From contig CALUTE010000013.1 in assembly GCA_944323645.1 (NCBI GenBank), positions 1 to 57,074 of the forward strand: 57,074 nt of DNA, given 5' to 3'. This stretch comes from an uncultured Helicobacter sp. GTDB taxonomy: Bacteria; Campylobacterota; Campylobacteria; Campylobacterales; Helicobacteraceae. Below, in pieces: positions 17,620-27,145 of the stretch. Position 1 is the stretch's first letter, and every line of letters begins with the position of its first letter. The notes under the pieces are model-generated. The model saw nothing but the letters and a program-made list of their open reading frames with translations, was not told the origin of the DNA and searched no databases. The translations under genes and the position numbers were made by a program.

Positions 17620-18785
17620 ATAGCTTCCTTATAAATGTGGTGGAGCTCATTAAAATAAGATATTGGTGCAAGATGGTAGTGGGTGTATATAAGATGAATG
17701 TATATAAGGGAATCTAGTTTATATGCCCCCCCCCCTATTAGCATTTCATATAGTTGCGTAGTTTTATGAGCACTTTTATCCCAGCTGAAATGTTGAAGTA
17801 CAATTCTAGCTTTTGCAGTGAGATTTTTAGCTAGTGTGCGGTCTGTGATGAGGGATTCTAGGATGTTGCTTATGGAATCTATGGAGTATGGGTCAAAATA
17901 CAAGGCACAATCTCTAGCCACTTCTCTAAAAACTGCTATATCACTTAACGCGGCAGGGCATTGTGCATAAAAGCTTTCTAATATTGGAATCCCAAATCCT
18001 TCATATAAAGATGGAAATACAAAGCAAAGTGCTTGATGATAGATTGTATAGAGATCATCATCTTGTGCTTGTATGCTCCAGACACGTTTTGTGAGTCCAA
18101 GAGATTCTAGTAATCTTCGTTCTTGTGGATTGAATGGCTTGCCTACACATAGGACTTGGAGTTGTTCATAACGTGGAGCAATCAGTCCAAAAGCCTTAAT
18201 AAAGGTTAAAAAGTTTTTGTATCCATCGCGTTGCCCTACAAATAGGATATATTGTTTTGGCAATTTTAGTGGTTTTATAGTGTTTTGAAGACTATACCCA
18301 TGATAAATGACGTGGATTTTGTTTTCATTAACTCCAAAATAGCGCATAAGGTCGTATTTAGTCTGATAAGAAATAGCAATGAGCAAATCAGAGATACTAC
18401 ATAAATAATGCTTTAGCGCGCTATCTTTGCTATTCTTTGGAAAAAATTTTCCAGCATAAAGTTCGTGAATCATATCGTGAATAGTGGTTACAAGAAATGT
18501 ATTTTTAGGTTTTGTAAGATTTTTATAGTAGCTTGGGTGATAAATATCAAAATGTTTGCGAGTAAGCAAGACTTTCTCATAGCATTCATTAAATGTCCAA
18601 ATAAGACGTGTCTTGCCACGAAAATTCTTTGTATGTTTGTGCTTGCTTAGATAGAGATTTTCACTATAGAGTGTTGATATTGTCGCATTGGGGTTGCGCG
18701 TATAGATTTCATAGATATAGCGCGAGATACCACCTACATATTGCATAGAAAATATATCGTGAGAATAGAGCACTTTAGGCAACAT
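17616..18785 (-). CDS. GT4 family glycosyltransferase with tract-controlled C-terminal tail
   Basis: The 389-residue protein has the GT4 acceptor half (VGGISRYIYEIY), KQYILFVGQRDGYKNF near residue 180 and the catalytic EGFGIPILESF motif near 265-275. It resembles mannosyl/rhamnosyl transferases. The core ends near TTQLYEML, after which a 10-G run leads into a 34-residue hydrophobic tail. That tail ends in a 4-base ATGA overlap with the next gene. At 9 or 11 G the protein would stop within a few codons of the tract. The core enzyme should be made in all states. Confidence 0.87.
   Translation of the reverse strand: MLPKVLYSHDIFSMQYVGGISRYIYEIYTRNPNATISTLYSENLYLSKHKHTKNFRGKTRLIWTFNECYEKVLLTRKHFDIYHPSYYKNLTKPKNTFLVTTIHDMIHELYAGKFFPKNSKDSALKHYLCSISDLLIAISYQTKYDLMRYFGVNENKIHVIYHGYSLQNTIKPLKLPKQYILFVGQRDGYKNFLTFIKAFGLIAPRYEQLQVLCVGKPFNPQERRLLESLGLTKRVWSIQAQDDDLYTIYHQALCFVFPSLYEGFGIPILESFYAQCPAALSDIAVFREVARDCALYFDPYSIDSISNILESLITDRTLAKNLTAKARIVLQHFSWDKSAHKTTQLYEMLIGGGAYKLDSLIYIHLIYTHYHLAPISYFNELHHIYKEAI
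17726..17735 (-). repeat. poly-G tract, 10 G, near the 3' end of a GT4 gene
   Basis: Coding strand: AATGCTAATA-G10-CATATAAACTAG. Only lengths of 10, 13 and so on give the tail that couples to the downstream gene. Confidence 0.92.
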
Positions 18786-19011
18786 AGCCTGCCTTGTAAG
18801 AGCAATGAAGCTGGCTAAGATACGGACGAAGCTTTTCTACAAGCTTTTGAGTCTTTGTTTTTGCAAGTCGTTCTATCTTTGGTGTATCAGATGTTTTGTT
18901 CATAGTAAGAACAATAGAATCCACCCCGGATTCTAGCAGGGCATTGTGCAACCGCACACAAGCACGCCCAGCACCCCCAGAATCTTGGCTCACCAAATGT
19001 ACAACTTTCAT
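18775..19011 (-). pseudogene. N-terminal remnant of a GT4 glycosyltransferase
   Basis: The 78-residue product begins MKVVHLVSQDSGGAGRACVR, a GT4 N-terminus of the same subfamily as the decayed gene at 16504-17619, but ends after LRPYLSQL followed by unrelated residues. It overlaps the following GT4 start. It has an AAGG ribosome site and lies directly behind the island promoter, so it may persist as a leader of the operon. Confidence 0.7.
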
Positions 19012-19052
19012 ACTTAAACCTTAGAATCTATATAGCTGCCTAAAAAGAGCAA

Positions 19053-19058
19053 AGTATA
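19053..19058 (-). promoter_or_regulatory. -10 box of glycan island 1
   Basis: GCTATACTTTG on the minus strand (TATACT), about 40 bases before the first gene at 19011. All genes from 19011 down to 11099 share the strand and most overlap, so this is probably the operon promoter. Confidence 0.55.
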
Positions 19059-19170
19059 GCAGAAAATAAAAAAAGTTACATTAAATCTCAAACCTTCTAT
19101 TGTTTTTATGAGATTTATTTTTGTAATAAGATTAAGAATAGAGAAATGCAACCTAAAGCATAGAGAGGTT

Positions 19171-19193
19171 CTCTGGAATCTTGGATTCCAGAG
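19171..19193 (-). terminator. hairpin downstream of cytochrome c-553
   Basis: Perfect inverted repeat CTCTGGAATC-TTG-GATTCCAGAG, 10-bp arms and a 3-base loop, 10 bases past the cytochrome stop. No clear T-run follows on the minus strand, so it may be a stability or pausing hairpin. Confidence 0.55.
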
Positions 19194-19202
19194 ATAAGAA
19201 GA

Positions 19203-19508
19203 TTATTTAAGTGTTGGTATATATTGTGCAAGCGCATCAATTTCTTCATCGCTAAGTGCTGCTGCTTGCCCCCACATAGTGGCACCCAAACCAAAATGAT
19301 TTAGTGTTTTAGCTTTGTAGCCTAAAAGGTCTTTTTTGATTTCTTCTGGAGTCATTGTATTGGTTACTCTGCTTTTTCCTAGTGCTTGTTTTTCCATTTT
19401 TGCTCCATGGCAAGCTTGACATTTTGTTTTGATGATTTCTTCTGGTGCAGCAGCATTTAACATAGCCATACAACCAAATAAACCAAGTGCTAGAACGACA
19501 TTTTTCAT
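19203..19508 (-). CDS. cytochrome c-553-type periplasmic monohaem cytochrome
   Basis: A signal peptide (MKNVVLALGLFGCMAMLNAAA) is followed by a single haem site CQACH near residue 33. A distal methionine candidate lies in GATMWGQAAALSDEEIDALAQY. At 101 residues it matches the small Helicobacter c-553, which carries electrons from the bc1 complex to the cbb3 oxidase. A strong AAGGAG site precedes the ATG, and TATATT -10-like boxes lie upstream near 19540-19552. Confidence 0.93.
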   Translation of the reverse strand: MKNVVLALGLFGCMAMLNAAAPEEIIKTKCQACHGAKMEKQALGKSRVTNTMTPEEIKKDLLGYKAKTLNHFGLGATMWGQAAALSDEEIDALAQYIPTLK

Positions 19509-19726
19509 TGTGTCTCCTTTGAAGTTGTGTTAAACTCACAATATACAATATAATCAATAAATAAAATCTAAAGTTGTGTAATTTTCTGTCAAAAATATTT
19601 ATTTTGTTACTTAAAATTATAATGTTATGAAGCGTGTAGTAACTTTGATAAGAGATACCATATTGGATTTTTAATCTATGGAATTATATTTGCTTTAACC
19701 TATGAAATTGAGTTTAAGGAGATGTA

Positions 19727-20818
19727 ATGGCTGCAAGAATGCAGATAGAACAGACAGAATTTAGCACTAATAAGAAGAAAATTAGCAAAAAAGAAGCACT
19801 TTGCAAGGTTATTATCGGGCTATTTTTGGTGATTGGTGTACTAAGAGCGGAGAAGATAGGTGAGATTGCAAATATTGTTGGTGTGCGTAGTAACCAGCTT
19901 ATTGGCTATGGGCTTGTCATAGGGCTTAATGGCACAGGCGATAAAACAAGCTCAAAATTCACTATGCAATCTATTGCAAATATGCTTGAAAGCGTTAATG
20001 TCAAGGTGGATTCAGAAAGTATCAAGTCTAAGAATGTTGCAGCTGTTGTGGTTACTGCAAACTTACCTCCATTTGCTAGGCAGGGTGATAAGCTAGATAT
20101 CCAAATCTCTTCAATAGGCGATGCTAAATCGTTAGAATCTGGAATTCTTGTGATGACACCATTGAGTGGAGTAGATGGCAATATTTATGCGATTGCACAA
20201 GGTCCGGTAACGACTGGAAGCTCTGGCAATACACTTAATGCAAGTGTTTCTCAAGGTGCGGTGGTTGAACGTGAGGTCGCTTATAATCTTTCAAGTCAGC
20301 AAGAAATGACTTTAAGCCTTAAAAGTGCGAATTTCCAAAATGCACTTAAAATCCAAGAAGTGCTTAACCAAACATTTGGAGAGGAAAGCGCAGTAGCAAT
20401 AGATTCTCGCACGATCAAACTTAAAAAGCCCGAGAATCTGACACCTGTGGAATTTGTTGCGCTTTTGCAAGAAGTGCAGATTGATTATACAATGGGTAAT
20501 AAAATTATTATTGATGAAAAATCCGGCACAATTGTAGCTGGAATCGACATTCAAGTGCGCCCCGTGGTAGTTACAAGTGGTGATATTACGCTTAGGATTA
20601 CAAATGAACCACTAGATGAGAAAAATGCCCAATCTCTTGATTCTACTACAAGCTTTGATCAGGGTAGTGGTACTATAAGTGCGAGTGAGAAAAATGCGAC
20701 TATTGCCAGTGTTGTCAAGGCTCTTCAAAAAATGGGTGCAAGTCCTAAAAATGTCATTTCCATTCTTGAAGCAATGCGCCAAAGCGGAGCGATTTCTATA
20801 CCTATCGAGGTATTGTAG
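19727..20818 (+). CDS. flgI: flagellar P-ring protein FlgI
   Basis: Periplasmic P-ring subunit around the flagellar rod. The protein has IGEIANIVGVRSNQLIGYGLVIGLNGTGD after a hydrophobic segment at about residues 28-40 acting as signal peptide, and ends MRQSGAISIPIEVL. Length 363 is slightly above usual because of a polar N-terminal stretch; AAGGAG precedes the chosen ATG. It is first of flgI-flgJ-like-flgS. Confidence 0.96.
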   Translation: MAARMQIEQTEFSTNKKKISKKEALCKVIIGLFLVIGVLRAEKIGEIANIVGVRSNQLIGYGLVIGLNGTGDKTSSKFTMQSIANMLESVNVKVDSESIKSKNVAAVVVTANLPPFARQGDKLDIQISSIGDAKSLESGILVMTPLSGVDGNIYAIAQGPVTTGSSGNTLNASVSQGAVVEREVAYNLSSQQEMTLSLKSANFQNALKIQEVLNQTFGEESAVAIDSRTIKLKKPENLTPVEFVALLQEVQIDYTMGNKIIIDEKSGTIVAGIDIQVRPVVVTSGDITLRITNEPLDEKNAQSLDSTTSFDQGSGTISASEKNATIASVVKALQKMGASPKNVISILEAMRQSGAISIPIEVL

Positions 20819-20854
20819 AGAATTTGCTATACTAAATAATAAAAGGAGTTTGTT

Positions 20855-21172
20855 ATGAAGCTAGATTCTAGTGTCGCAATAATGAGCTATCAGGCAGCCA
20901 AGGCTAAGGAAATTACTCAAGATTCCATACAGAATAATAACGATGCAAAACTCAAAGAACAAACCGACGCGTTTGAGGCAATTTTGCTAAAATATATGCT
21001 TGATACTTCATTAAAGCTTGATGACCCACTCTACCCAAAACAACCTGGGGCAGACATCTATCAGAGTATGTATAAAGAACAGCTTGCACAACAGCTTTCA
21101 GGTGGATTTGGGTATTCACGTGCGTTGTTTGATTGGCTAAAAGAACAGCAAAGCTCTTATAAGAAATCATAA
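20855..21172 (+). CDS. FlgJ-like rod-binding protein
   Basis: The 105-residue protein corresponds to the N-terminal rod-binding domain of FlgJ ([36 protein letters not shown]) without the muramidase domain, as is usual in Epsilonproteobacteria. It probably helps rod assembly. It lies 36 bases after flgI with an AAAGGAG site and precedes flgS, matching H. pylori synteny. Confidence 0.88.
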   Translation: MKLDSSVAIMSYQAAKAKEITQDSIQNNNDAKLKEQTDAFEAILLKYMLDTSLKLDDPLYPKQPGADIYQSMYKEQLAQQLSGGFGYSRALFDWLKEQQSSYKKS

Positions 21173-21213
21173 GAGATAAGAGTGATTCCTGCTAGATTCT
21201 GCAAGGAGGGTGT

Positions 21214-22389
21214 TTGAAATCCCATAAAAAGAAACATAAAAAAAGTATCGGCAAAGCGATAGTGCCACAACGTCCCAAAGAAGCACCACAAAATACACTT
21301 TTTATGGAGGAGATAGGCGAGGGTGATGAACAAATAGGGCAGGATTTTCTCAAAGAAATTCAAGAAAACCCTCAAAACATTAGGCAACTTTTAGAAGAAT
21401 TTATTAATATCAGTTATCGCTATGAAAAAGATGTAAAAGATGCCAAGGCGTTGTATGAATGGCTTATTGAAACATTGCCACAAGCAATTTGGGTCTATAA
21501 CCACGATGGTAGTTTTTTTTATCGCAATACGCTTGCAATCGAGATTTCACCCATTCTTGATGTAATTACCACGCAAGTTCGAAAATTTCAAGCAGAATCC
21601 ACAAATCCTGATGGATTACATATTGTGCCAAATGAACCAGCCCAACTTGAAGTAGAATATAAAAAGAAAATTTTTCTTATCCAGACAAATTCATTTCAAA
21701 ATCGTCTTTTGATCACTGCGACTGATATCACTACCCAAAAGCGCCAAGCGCGTCTTGCTTCAATGGGGCAGATTTCTGCACACCTCGCACACGAAATTCG
21801 CAATCCTATCGGCTCTATGTCTTTACTTACTGCAACATTATTGAAAAATGCTCCGCAAGCTCAGATTCCCATTATTGATGAGCTACAAAAATCTATTTTT
21901 CGCGTGGAACGTATTATAAAAGCTACTTTGCTATTTTCTAAAGGAATCAATGCCAATAAGCAACCAATGAGTATTTGCGAAATAAAAGAGGAATTGCAAG
22001 CTTTGATCAAAAGTTATAGTTTTAGTAAAAATATCACATTTGATTTTGAGTTTATGGATAAGGTTGTGCGTATTGATAAGGATTTAATGCTGATTGCATT
22101 ACAAAATTTTCTCTTTAATGCTATTGATGCGATTGAAGATAGTGAAAAAGAGGAAGGATATATTTTTATGGGTGGTAATATTGTGCAAGGCGAGATAGAA
22201 TTTATTATCCGTGATGATGGCAAGGCATTTGAAGACCCAAATATTTTGTTTGAACCTTTTGTAACAACGAAACTTAAAGGCAATGGGCTTGGGCTTGCGC
22301 TTTCAAGTCAAATAATCTACGCACACTCTGGACGCATTAATCTTGATGCAGAAAAAAAGGAATTTCGAATTTATATGCCAAAGCTATGA
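21214..22389 (+). CDS. flgS: flagellar sensor histidine kinase FlgS
   Basis: Cytoplasmic kinase of the FlgS-FlgR pair that activates sigma-54 flagellar genes. A basic N-terminus is followed by a PAS-like region (LPQAIWVYNHDGSFFYRN) and the dimerisation box with phospho-acceptor His in SAHLAHEIRNPIGSMSLL. The ATPase domain has an N box (LQNFLFNAIDAI), a G1-type DDGKAF and a G2 box NGLGLALSSQ. No membrane helices are seen. The start appears to be TTG at 21214, preceded by AAGGAGGG; an ATG start is absent nearby. Confidence 0.93.
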   Translation: MKSHKKKHKKSIGKAIVPQRPKEAPQNTLFMEEIGEGDEQIGQDFLKEIQENPQNIRQLLEEFINISYRYEKDVKDAKALYEWLIETLPQAIWVYNHDGSFFYRNTLAIEISPILDVITTQVRKFQAESTNPDGLHIVPNEPAQLEVEYKKKIFLIQTNSFQNRLLITATDITTQKRQARLASMGQISAHLAHEIRNPIGSMSLLTATLLKNAPQAQIPIIDELQKSIFRVERIIKATLLFSKGINANKQPMSICEIKEELQALIKSYSFSKNITFDFEFMDKVVRIDKDLMLIALQNFLFNAIDAIEDSEKEEGYIFMGGNIVQGEIEFIIRDDGKAFEDPNILFEPFVTTKLKGNGLGLALSSQIIYAHSGRINLDAEKKEFRIYMPKL

Positions 22390-22422
22390 AACTTTAGTTA
22401 GAAGTTAAGAGATAGGAGAATC

Positions 22423-24411
22423 TTATTGATTTTTTGAGGCATTACGCAGGGCTTCTTGTTTAGATTCTAAGGAGAAGTAGCGTTCGTATTTGGATTCTAG
22501 CGTATTGGATATGGTTTCCAACTCTTGTGCGAGTGAGGTTATCGTATCAAGTGCTTGCTCAGTGTTTAGTTTAGATTCTAGGACTTGTTTTTGCGCTTCA
22601 AGTGCTTCTATTTCATCGGGAAGTGAGGCAAGCTCAAGCTGTTCTTTATAGCTTAGTTTTTGCTGCTTTTTGTGATTTTGTTTTACTTCTTTTGGTTGCG
22701 GTGCGATAAGGTTGGATTCTAGCTGCGTATAGTCATAGAGCTCACTTTTTTGGTCAAGATATTCACTAAAACTCAAATAACTTTCCTCGACATTAGATAT
22801 TTGATTGCCTGTTTTGTTTGATTCTATGTCATTAATGATGAGCAGCTTATGTGCAAGTTTATCGACAAAATAGCGGTCATGGCTTACAAAAATAAGTGCT
22901 CCTTTGAAAGTATGTAGATATTCCTCTAAAATATTAATGGTAGCAATATCAAGGTCATTTGTGGGTTCATCTAAAATGAGGCAGTCATACGATTTGGTAA
23001 AAAGCAACGCTAGACTTATACGGTTTTTCTCTCCACCACTTAGTGCACCAATTTTTTGTGTGAGCAACTCCTTTGGGAAAAGAAAGTTTTTCAAATAGCC
23101 ATATACATGCATATTGTGTCCGCGCACATTGATAATATCTCCGCCATTTGGGCAAAAGATTTCGATAAGATTTTTGTTTTCATCAAGCGTGCTGTGGTGC
23201 TGATCAAAGTATCCTATTGCGAGATCACCTCTTTTTAGTATGCCACTACTTGGAGGCAGTATTCCTAAAAATGTCTTGAGCAGACTTGATTTACCAGAAC
23301 CATTACGACCAATGATTGCGATTCTATCGCGTTGTAAGATACGCACATTGAGATTTTCTATGAGTGGTTTTTTGCCACGTGTGATGTTTAAATTCTGACA
23401 TTCAATGATCATTTTTTGCATATTTTGGCTTGTCTGATGAGCATTGCGTAGGTTTTCTCGCTGAAGCTCAAGACGCATTGTGCGTATGATATGGGGTGTA
23501 TTTTTACAGGTTGTTCGTAGGATTTCAAGCCTTTTTTTACGTTTTTCGTTGCGTTTTCTGCGGGCTTGCACACCTTTTGCGAGCCACTCCTCCTCTGCTT
23601 TTAGGAGCTTTAAGAGTTGTTCGTGTTCCTTGGCAAGATGTTCAAGTGCTTTGGCTTTTTGTGAGAGATAGTTTGTGTATCCACCATCAAAGCTGTTGAG
23701 CTTGCAAGCATCTATTTCGATGATACGTTGCGCACAACGGTCAATAAAATAGCGATCGTGACTAATAAATACGACACTTGCTTTAAGCGCTTGTAATTTT
23801 TGTTCTAAAAATTCGACTACCTCAACATCAAGGTGGTTTGTAGGCTCATCTAGCACATATAAATCCGCACTTTGCATAAGAATCATAGCGAGTGCTAGAC
23901 GCTTTTGTTCTCCTCCTGATAGGCTAGATACTATCTGATTTTTTAGATCACTAAGCCAAAAACGCTCAAGGCTTTCTTTGGTTTTTTTCTCTATATCCCA
24001 ACCATCAATTGCATCAAGGACACCACTGAGAGTGCCAAGCGTCTCAAGAAGTTTTTGTTTTTGTGTATCTGGCGTTGCTTTGTCTGCAAGTGCGGCGTTA
24101 ATCGTTTGGATTTGCTTATGGGTTTGCATAATCTGTGTGAGACTTTGTTTGAAGACTTCTTGAACGCTTAGATTGGGCGGAAGTATTGGGGTTTGCGGAA
24201 GATAGAGGATACTAAGATTTGGTTTTTTTATATATTCGCCACTATCTATTTCTAGGCGATCGCAGAGAATCTGAATTAATGTGGATTTGCCTGCACCATT
24301 TTTACCAATAATTGCCAAACGATCGTTTGCTTTTATTGTGAGGTTGATATTATCTAGAATCTTGCGCGCACCAAATTGCTTGCTAACTTGATGAAGAGAA
24401 AGGAGAGACAT
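22423..24411 (-). CDS. ABC-F family ATPase (Uup/EttA-like)
   Basis: Soluble duplicated ATP-binding protein without membrane domain. Two P-loops are visible (AIIGKNGAGKSTL and AIIGRNGSGKSSLL), each with an LSGGE signature and a LDEPTNHLD/LDEPTNDLD Walker B. The basic linker EEEWLAKGVQARRKRNEKRKK lies between them, and the C-terminus is a coiled coil. ABC-F proteins act on ribosomes or resolve stalling. The ATG at 24411 (MSLLSLHQVSKQFG) is preferred over a TTG 15 bases upstream. It overlaps or abuts the upstream secreted protein gene. Confidence 0.93.
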   Translation of the reverse strand: MSLLSLHQVSKQFGARKILDNINLTIKANDRLAIIGKNGAGKSTLIQILCDRLEIDSGEYIKKPNLSILYLPQTPILPPNLSVQEVFKQSLTQIMQTHKQIQTINAALADKATPDTQKQKLLETLGTLSGVLDAIDGWDIEKKTKESLERFWLSDLKNQIVSSLSGGEQKRLALAMILMQSADLYVLDEPTNHLDVEVVEFLEQKLQALKASVVFISHDRYFIDRCAQRIIEIDACKLNSFDGGYTNYLSQKAKALEHLAKEHEQLLKLLKAEEEWLAKGVQARRKRNEKRKKRLEILRTTCKNTPHIIRTMRLELQRENLRNAHQTSQNMQKMIIECQNLNITRGKKPLIENLNVRILQRDRIAIIGRNGSGKSSLLKTFLGILPPSSGILKRGDLAIGYFDQHHSTLDENKNLIEIFCPNGGDIINVRGHNMHVYGYLKNFLFPKELLTQKIGALSGGEKNRISLALLFTKSYDCLILDEPTNDLDIATINILEEYLHTFKGALIFVSHDRYFVDKLAHKLLIINDIESNKTGNQISNVEESYLSFSEYLDQKSELYDYTQLESNLIAPQPKEVKQNHKKQQKLSYKEQLELASLPDEIEALEAQKQVLESKLNTEQALDTITSLAQELETISNTLESKYERYFSLESKQEALRNASKNQ

Positions 24412-24418
24412 AGCTACA

Positions 24419-24775
24419 CTATTCAAGCAAATTTGTAGAATCTATACTTTGTTGTAACATTTCTTGAGACTTTTTGAGTGCTTCTAGTTGCTCTTCTTTG
24501 GAAATTGTTTGGGTTTGTTGTGGAGTTTTGGTACTAGAATCTAGATTGCTTAGCGAGTTTGGCAAGATACCAGCAGGCATTTTTACAAACACATCTTCGT
24601 AGTTTTTTCCACCTTTTTTGTATCTAATGTAGATATCGCCGCTTTGTGTATTGTAAATATAGGTGTCTTTGCCATCGCTAAACATTTGCCACGAAGCAAG
24701 AGCAGGTTGCATCATACTGACACATAGTACCACAAGTGTGAGAATCTTAGGGAGCGTTGTTGTATTTTGTTGCAT
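24419..24775 (-). CDS. small secreted protein of unknown function
   Basis: From ATG 24775, which follows AAAGGA, the 118-residue product begins MQQNTTTLPKILTLVVLC and has a signal peptide ending near ALA-SWQMF. The mature part carries YIYNTQSGDIYIRYKKGG, then a polar tail with a coiled-coil-like KEEQLEALKKSQEMLQQSI. No family is recognised. It sits between asd and the ABC-F gene. Confidence 0.8.
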   Translation of the reverse strand: MQQNTTTLPKILTLVVLCVSMMQPALASWQMFSDGKDTYIYNTQSGDIYIRYKKGGKNYEDVFVKMPAGILPNSLSNLDSSTKTPQQTQTISKEEQLEALKKSQEMLQQSIDSTNLLE

Positions 24776-24851
24776 AAGAATCCTTTTTGTATTGTAGCAC
24801 AATTTTGAGAGCCTTAGAAAAGTCAATCTAAGCTCACTTTAAAGATTGGGG

Positions 24852-25883
24852 CTAGTTGTCTTTTAGTTGTATCCATTTTTGTGCTATACGCACAGCATTT
24901 GTTGCAGCACCCACACGTACTTGATCTGCAACACACCACAGATGTATTACTGTTTCATCAAAGTTGTCTTCTCGGATTCTGCCTACATATGTGTGGTTTG
25001 TATCTGTGGCAATCATTGGCATAGGGTATTGATTTTTGCTTGGATCATCAAGTAGAACAATATTTGGAGCACTTGAGAGAACCTCACGGACCATATTTGC
25101 ACTGACTTCTTGCATGAAATGAATTGTGATTGCTTCGCTATGGCTTCTAAATACAGGGACACGTACGCAAGTGGCACTAAGAGGAAAGTCTGTATGCATA
25201 ATTTTATGTGTTTCATTGATCATTTTCATTTCTTCTTTTGTGTAGTCGTTATCTAAAAACACATCAATATGTGGAATTACATTGATTGCTATGCGGTGTG
25301 GAAAAACTTCAGGAGTGCAGGCGTTAAAATTAAACGAACAAACCTTTTGCATTTGGGTAAAAAGTTCCTCCATTCCACGCTTACCAGCTCCGCTAACTGC
25401 TTGGTATGTGCTTACATCAACGCGTTTGATTCCAAAGGCTTGCTGTAATGGGTGTAGCACTTGTACCATTTGGATTGTAGAACAATTGGGATTTGCAATG
25501 ATACCAGTTGTGTGCCAATGTCTTATATCTTGCGGATTAACTTCGGGGACGACAAGTGGCACTTCTTTTTGCATACGAAAATAGCTTGTGTTATCAATGA
25601 CAACCGCTCCAGATTTAGCTGCACTTAGGGCAAATTCCTTACTAACATTTCCGCCGGCTGAAAAGAAGACAATATCAGCTTTGTATTTTTGAAAAATCTC
25701 GTGTGTTGTTGTTTGGACAGGGATTTGTTTGCCAAATGCTTCAATAGTTTTGCCGCTGCTTTTAGAGCTTGCAAGAGGCAAGATAGTCTCTGCAAGAAAC
25801 TGCTCCTCCTCTAAGACTCTGATAATCTCTTCTCCTACGGCACCTGTCGCACCAACAATAGCAATTTTGTATTTCTTTTTCAC
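24852..25883 (-). CDS. asd: aspartate-semialdehyde dehydrogenase
   Basis: Makes aspartate semialdehyde from aspartyl phosphate, the branch to lysine/DAP, methionine and threonine. The NADP-binding GATGAVGEEIIRVLEE is at the N-terminus; the active-site Cys is in ANPNCSTIQMV near residue 131, and the substrate-binding GAGKRGMEEL follows. Length 343 is typical. It lies 17 bases after nspC; co-location with polyamine synthesis makes sense because aspartate semialdehyde feeds the carboxynorspermidine route. Confidence 0.97.
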   Translation of the reverse strand: MKKKYKIAIVGATGAVGEEIIRVLEEEQFLAETILPLASSKSSGKTIEAFGKQIPVQTTTHEIFQKYKADIVFFSAGGNVSKEFALSAAKSGAVVIDNTSYFRMQKEVPLVVPEVNPQDIRHWHTTGIIANPNCSTIQMVQVLHPLQQAFGIKRVDVSTYQAVSGAGKRGMEELFTQMQKVCSFNFNACTPEVFPHRIAINVIPHIDVFLDNDYTKEEMKMINETHKIMHTDFPLSATCVRVPVFRSHSEAITIHFMQEVSANMVREVLSSAPNIVLLDDPSKNQYPMPMIATDTNHTYVGRIREDNFDETVIHLWCVADQVRVGAATNAVRIAQKWIQLKDN

Positions 25884-25900
25884 TGATGCTCCTTTAAAGT

Positions 25901-27124
25901 CTAGTTGCGCTCTTTATAATCTTCATAATTGAAGGTTTTAAGCAGTGTAAAGTGATTATTTTCTATCACACCAAGGCTTGGCAGAGCGATACCATTAAAG
26001 GTGGTATTTTTTACGATTGTGTAATGTAACATATCTAGAAAAACAATTCTATCACCAACGTGTAAGGGCGTATCAAAGCTAAAATCTCCAATTATATCGC
26101 CTGCTAAACAGGTCGGTCCCCCAAAGCGATAGCAATATTTGCCCGAATTTTCTCCTTTGTCATTCTCGCAAACCTCTTGCCCATCATTAGCGCGTGAAAC
26201 CTTAAATAGGTTTGGACGATAGGGCATTTCTAGGCAATCTGGCATATGTGCTGCAGCACTCACATCAAGAATGGCTACATTACCCTCGTTATAAACAATA
26301 TCAATCACTTCACCTAGTAAGAATCCGCATTGCCAGCCAACTGCTTCGCCTGGTTCCAAAAATATTTCTGCTGTACCGTATGTGTTCTTAAAACTTTTAA
26401 TAAGTGAGATAAGCAGAGGGATATCATAGTCGCTGCGTGTGATATGATGTCCTCCACCAAAGTTTATCCACTGCATTTGTGGTATAAATTCTCCAAAATG
26501 ATGTTTGATATGCTCTAGAGTCATTTGTAGTGCTAGAGCATTTTGTTCACAATGTGTATGAAAATGCAAACCATCAATCCCAGAAAGTCCGTATTCTTTT
26601 ACGCCTTTACAAAACTCTTGAGGCGTGATACCAAGCCGACTTTTTGGTGCGCAAGGGTTGTAAATAAGTGGTGTAACCTCGCTATAAAGTGGGTTAATAC
26701 GTAATCCCACAGAAATAGGGCTTAATCCAAGCGATTTGAGTTGTTTGTTTTTAACTTCAATGGTTGGCTTAAACATTTGCCATTGGGCAAAGGAATTAAA
26801 AATGATATGCGTGGCAATTGGCAGAAGTGCTTTTATATCGGTCATTTTGTAGGCTGGCGAAAACACACAAATTTCTTTACCACTTTCTCTGCCGCCAATC
26901 TCTTCAAACCCAAGCCGCGCTTCATTAATACCACTTGCGGCAACACCACTAAGCTTCTCTCTTACGTTTTGGAATCTGCGCCAAAATGCATAGCCTTTTA
27001 GAGCAAGTAGAATTTTTGCACCACTCTCTTTTTGGACAGAATCTAGTATTTCAAGATTGGACACTAGTTTGTCCATTTCAAGAACATAGCTTGGAGATGG
27101 GATTGAAAAGTATTTAAAAGCCAT
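25901..27124 (-). CDS. nspC: carboxynorspermidine/carboxyspermidine decarboxylase
   Basis: PLP-dependent alanine-racemase-fold decarboxylase of the alternative spermidine pathway. The pyridoxal lysine is likely in AKILLALKGYAFWRRF near residue 43. HTHCEQNALALQMTLEHI, NFGGGHHITRSDYD and the C-terminal GGPTCLAGDIIGDF block match the family. Length 407 is normal. The partner dehydrogenase is not in this window. Confidence 0.94.
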   Translation of the reverse strand: MAFKYFSIPSPSYVLEMDKLVSNLEILDSVQKESGAKILLALKGYAFWRRFQNVREKLSGVAASGINEARLGFEEIGGRESGKEICVFSPAYKMTDIKALLPIATHIIFNSFAQWQMFKPTIEVKNKQLKSLGLSPISVGLRINPLYSEVTPLIYNPCAPKSRLGITPQEFCKGVKEYGLSGIDGLHFHTHCEQNALALQMTLEHIKHHFGEFIPQMQWINFGGGHHITRSDYDIPLLISLIKSFKNTYGTAEIFLEPGEAVGWQCGFLLGEVIDIVYNEGNVAILDVSAAAHMPDCLEMPYRPNLFKVSRANDGQEVCENDKGENSGKYCYRFGGPTCLAGDIIGDFSFDTPLHVGDRIVFLDMLHYTIVKNTTFNGIALPSLGVIENNHFTLLKTFNYEDYKERN

Positions 27125-27145
27125 AGGAGTCTGTGTTCCTTGGTA

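Noticed and set aside
11099-19011. Mobile genomic island bounded by repeats or integrase
   Set aside because: No integrase, transposase, tRNA or direct-repeat ends were seen at either side of the glycan cluster.
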